Of a stretch of DNA of 8,589 bases, positions 7,650 through 8,589 are shown piece after piece; positions within the stretch are counted from its first letter, which is position 1; every line of letters starts with the position of its first letter. The stretch covers positions 1 to 8,589 of the forward strand of contig CAZUUO010000030.1 of the NCBI GenBank assembly GCA_964622665.1. The letters run 5' to 3'. The stretch comes from CAZUUO01 sp964622665 (lineage in GTDB: Bacteria; Patescibacteriota; Patescibacteriia; Magasanikbacterales; GCA-002688135). Both the position numbers and the translations under genes were made by a program. The notes beneath the pieces were generated by a model that was not told where the DNA came from, ran no database searches, and was given only the letters and a program-made list of their open reading frames with translations.

Positions 7650-7678
7650 TTGACAAATTCGTATTTTTCTGGTATGCT
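7650..7678 (+). promoter_or_regulatory. Predicted extended -10 sigma70-type promoter of the rightward operon
   Basis: TTGACA (7650-7655), a 17-base spacer and TATGCT (7673-7678). A TGG directly before the -10 gives an extended -10 element. Transcription should begin near 7685, leaving a leader of about 70 bases before the lipoprotein gene at 7755. Confidence 0.85.
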
Positions 7679-7685
7679 TTCCCTA

Positions 7686-7724
7686 ACTTCGTACCTGCGC
7701 CATGGTGGCGTTTGACTCGAAGTC
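7686..7724 (+). other. Structured 5' leader of the rightward operon
   Basis: ACTTCG (7686-7691) can pair with CGAAGT (7718-7723), enclosing a second hairpin CGCCA/TGGCG (7698-7702 with 7706-7710). The closing arm can instead form a local hairpin GACT-CGA-AGTC (7714-7724), so two folds are mutually exclusive. The element begins almost exactly at the predicted transcript start and ends 19 bases before the Shine-Dalgarno. It may only protect the 5' end, or it may switch. I do not recognise a known riboswitch class. Confidence 0.4.
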
Positions 7725-7742
7725 GGTCTTTACACTGTTCCC

Positions 7743-7749
7743 AAGGAGG
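7743..7749 (+). promoter_or_regulatory. Strong Shine-Dalgarno deciding a GTG start
   Basis: AAGGAGG is a full match to the anti-Shine-Dalgarno, five bases before the GTG at 7755. The ATG at 7753 is followed at once by TGA and cannot be the start, so the motif settles on GTG. Confidence 0.85.
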
Positions 7750-7754
7750 GAAAT

Positions 7755-8069
7755 GTGAAGAACTCCGCAGTCATCGTACTATTAATGATGATATTGCAAG
7801 GATGTTCTTATGGTGCAATGAATACGAAAGCTGTGACGTACAGTGGGCTGAACGCGTCTCCGATGGAGATGGCGCAGGCCTACGCGACGATCGAAAATAC
7901 TGATATGGACATTCGTACTCGCCGTGCGCTTCTCAAGAAGTGCCTCGAAGACAATAACCTAGCGTATTGCGATCGGATGTACGGGTTTGGTAATGGGTAT
8001 GGAAACTGGGGCCTTGGCTCCACGACCCCCGCCCAAAGCGACCGCACGTACTACTGGAACGCACACTAA
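7755..8069 (+). CDS. Small predicted lipoprotein, function unknown
   Basis: The frame encodes 104 residues from a GTG start placed by the AAGGAGG at 7743-7749. The N-terminus is a lipoprotein signal peptide: a basic residue at position 2, a hydrophobic core VIVLLMMIL, and a lipobox LQGC with the lipidated cysteine at C17. The mature part is about 88 residues. It has a predicted helical, charged middle (MAQAYATIEN to RRALLKKCLEDNN) with two further cysteines (CLEDNNLAYC) that could form a disulfide, then a Gly/Tyr/Trp-rich, probably flexible tail (GFGNGYGNWGLG). It is expected to be anchored on the outer face of a membrane. It is first in an operon with its own promoter at 7650-7678. Three sampled lines (7801-7980) are 91/180 G or C, richer than rpoBC. 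I recognise no family. The gene is convincing from promoter, Shine-Dalgarno and signal peptide together. Confidence 0.85.
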   Translation: MKNSAVIVLLMMILQGCSYGAMNTKAVTYSGLNASPMEMAQAYATIENTDMDIRTRRALLKKCLEDNNLAYCDRMYGFGNGYGNWGLGSTTPAQSDRTYYWNAH

Positions 8070-8070
8070 T

Positions 8071-8307
8071 ATGATTTCCCCGCACATGGCTTATTACTTT
8101 GGACTTTTCTTTGCACTCATTAGTGCACTCTACTTTTGTGGAGGATACGAAAAGTACCGAATCATGAGCAGCAAAAAGCCAATTTTCAGCAATGGAAACA
8201 GGAATCTGGTAAGCAATAAGACACTCTCCCCTCTAGGGTTTTGCCTTATGGGACTTTTCTGTCTTTTTGTAACCGTCGATACCTTTGCGGTGTATTACCA
8301 TGGTTGA
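8071..8307 (+). CDS. Two-helix membrane protein, function unknown
   Basis: The frame encodes 78 residues from the ATG at 8071, one base after the lipoprotein stop; no Shine-Dalgarno precedes it, so translation probably couples to the upstream gene. Two hydrophobic segments are seen, about residues 6-23 (rich in Phe, Leu, Tyr) and 54-76. The linker between them is positively charged (K28, R30, K35, K36, R44, K50), which by the positive-inside rule places it in the cytoplasm with both termini outside. The same frame is open further upstream, but an earlier start would overlap the lipoprotein coding region. The next gene starts eight bases before this one ends. I recognise no family; small membrane proteins of this shape occur in secretion, pilus, conjugation and phage-lysis gene sets, and nothing here chooses among them. 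An ATG at residue 6 is an alternative start. Confidence 0.7.
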   Translation: MISPHMAYYFGLFFALISALYFCGGYEKYRIMSSKKPIFSNGNRNLVSNKTLSPLGFCLMGLFCLFVTVDTFAVYYHG

Positions 8308-8589
8308 GATTTTCAACTTGGAAGTCTGGCAGAGCTACTGGATTTGTGTGCTTTTTTTTCATATTGCTCTGCTTTGGGTATTGGGCCACAAGCAAATCAA
8401 CCATTGGTTTCCTCGGTTCTTGTTTAAGTATCAAGGGTTGTTCTATGTAGCCCTGATACTCTTCACGAGTACCGGCTGTGGCACGGCGCCGTCTCGGCTC
8501 ACCGTACCGGCTGATGAATCTCTGGCAACCTCGACTGATATCGCTATTGCGAATGCTCAGTCTGAGTTTGACCAGGCATTTGAAGCTGC
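8300..8589 (+). CDS. Membrane or lipoprotein-like protein, function unknown (partial, cut by window end)
   Basis: The frame opens with ATG at 8300, overlaps the previous gene by eight bases, and is still open at the window end with about 96 codons visible. Segment one (about residues 13-29) and segment two (about 46-58) are hydrophobic, separated by a His/Trp/Lys-containing linker. Segment two runs into TSTGCGTAPS, a lipoprotein-like cleavage site with C60, though the -3 residue is Ser where Leu, Val or Ile is usual. After the cysteine the chain becomes polar and Ala/Ser/Thr/Asp-rich, as in exported mature proteins. Either it is a two-helix protein with an external C-terminal domain, or a shorter lipoprotein starts inside, for example at the TTG of residue 41, which would leave a signal peptide of ordinary length but has no Shine-Dalgarno. 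No family is recognised. Overlap with the preceding gene supports one operon. Confidence 0.65.
   Translation, partial: MVEIFNLEVWQSYWICVLFFHIALLWVLGHKQINHWFPRFLFKYQGLFYVALILFTSTGCGTAPSRLTVPADESLATSTDIAIANAQSEFDQAFEA

Larger units (their letters stand above)
7205..7754. other. Divergent intergenic region, 550 bases
   Basis: This region separates rpoB (leftward) from the small-gene operon (rightward). No plausible gene or tRNA was found in it. It holds the structured rpoB leader (7205-7345), the rpoB promoter (7352-7380), DnaA-box-like 9-mers between 7361 and 7614, two AT-rich tracts, and the rightward promoter (7650-7678) with its leader. By hand count, 7411-7470 has 9 G/C in 60 and 7601-7660 has 12 in 60. 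Confidence 0.8.

Noticed and set aside
7205..7754. tRNA, small structured RNA gene or CRISPR array in the intergenic region
   Set aside because: No cloverleaf arms, no GTTCRA-type T-loop in context and no regularly spaced direct repeats were found.
7712..7903. Plus-strand frame starting at TTG 7712, overlapping the lipoprotein gene
   Set aside because: No Shine-Dalgarno, it begins inside the structured leader, and the overlapping GTG frame has a perfect Shine-Dalgarno and a clear signal peptide.
7987..8070. Upstream in-frame extension of the two-helix protein
   Set aside because: The added residues are a Pro/Gly-rich out-of-frame reading of the lipoprotein tail; the ATG at 8071, just after the stop, fits translational coupling better.
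8246..8434. Minus-strand open frame of 62 codons opposite the second and third small genes
   Set aside because: Antisense to two plus-strand frames that share a promoter and an overlap; no ribosome binding site or promoter seen on the minus strand.

Overview
The window comes from a bacterial chromosome. Its left 84% is an rpoC-rpoB pair on the minus strand. Both subunits have every hallmark of bacterial RNA polymerase. RpoB is compact (1152 residues). RpoC has lineage-type expansions, and its wording in conserved segments reminds me of Candidate Phyla Radiation (Patescibacteria) sequences. rpoB stands first in its transcript, with no rplJ-rplL genes in front of it, which also fits that group. 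The taxonomic call rests on recall of family sequences, not on a search.

Layout. Positions 1-3707 (minus) hold rpoC, which runs off the left edge shortly before its conserved C-terminal segment. A 38-base gap follows. Positions 3746-7204 (minus) hold complete rpoB. Positions 7205-7754 are a 550-base intergenic region between divergent transcription units. It holds a near-consensus rpoB promoter, an rpoB leader of about 140 bases with three hairpins (the last terminator-like and almost touching the rpoB start codon), a cluster of DnaA-box-like 9-mers around very AT-rich DNA, and a consensus extended -10 promoter pointing right. Positions 7755-8589 (plus) hold three tightly packed small genes: a small lipoprotein, a two-helix membrane protein, and a third membrane or lipoprotein-like protein cut by the window end. 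I recognise none of the three.

How it fits together. RpoB and RpoC form the catalytic core of one enzyme and appear co-transcribed from the promoter at 7352-7380. The right-hand genes look like an operon for a cell-envelope assembly of unknown function, with its own promoter, a structured 5' leader, a strong Shine-Dalgarno for the first gene, and coupled or overlapping starts for the next two. They are about 10 percentage points richer in GC than the rpo samples I counted, so they may have a different history.

The most interesting part is the intergenic region. DnaA-like boxes, two tracts of 80-85% AT, and divergent genes on both sides make it a candidate replication origin or DnaA-responsive control region. 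One box lies inside the rpoB promoter. This is a hypothesis from motifs only.
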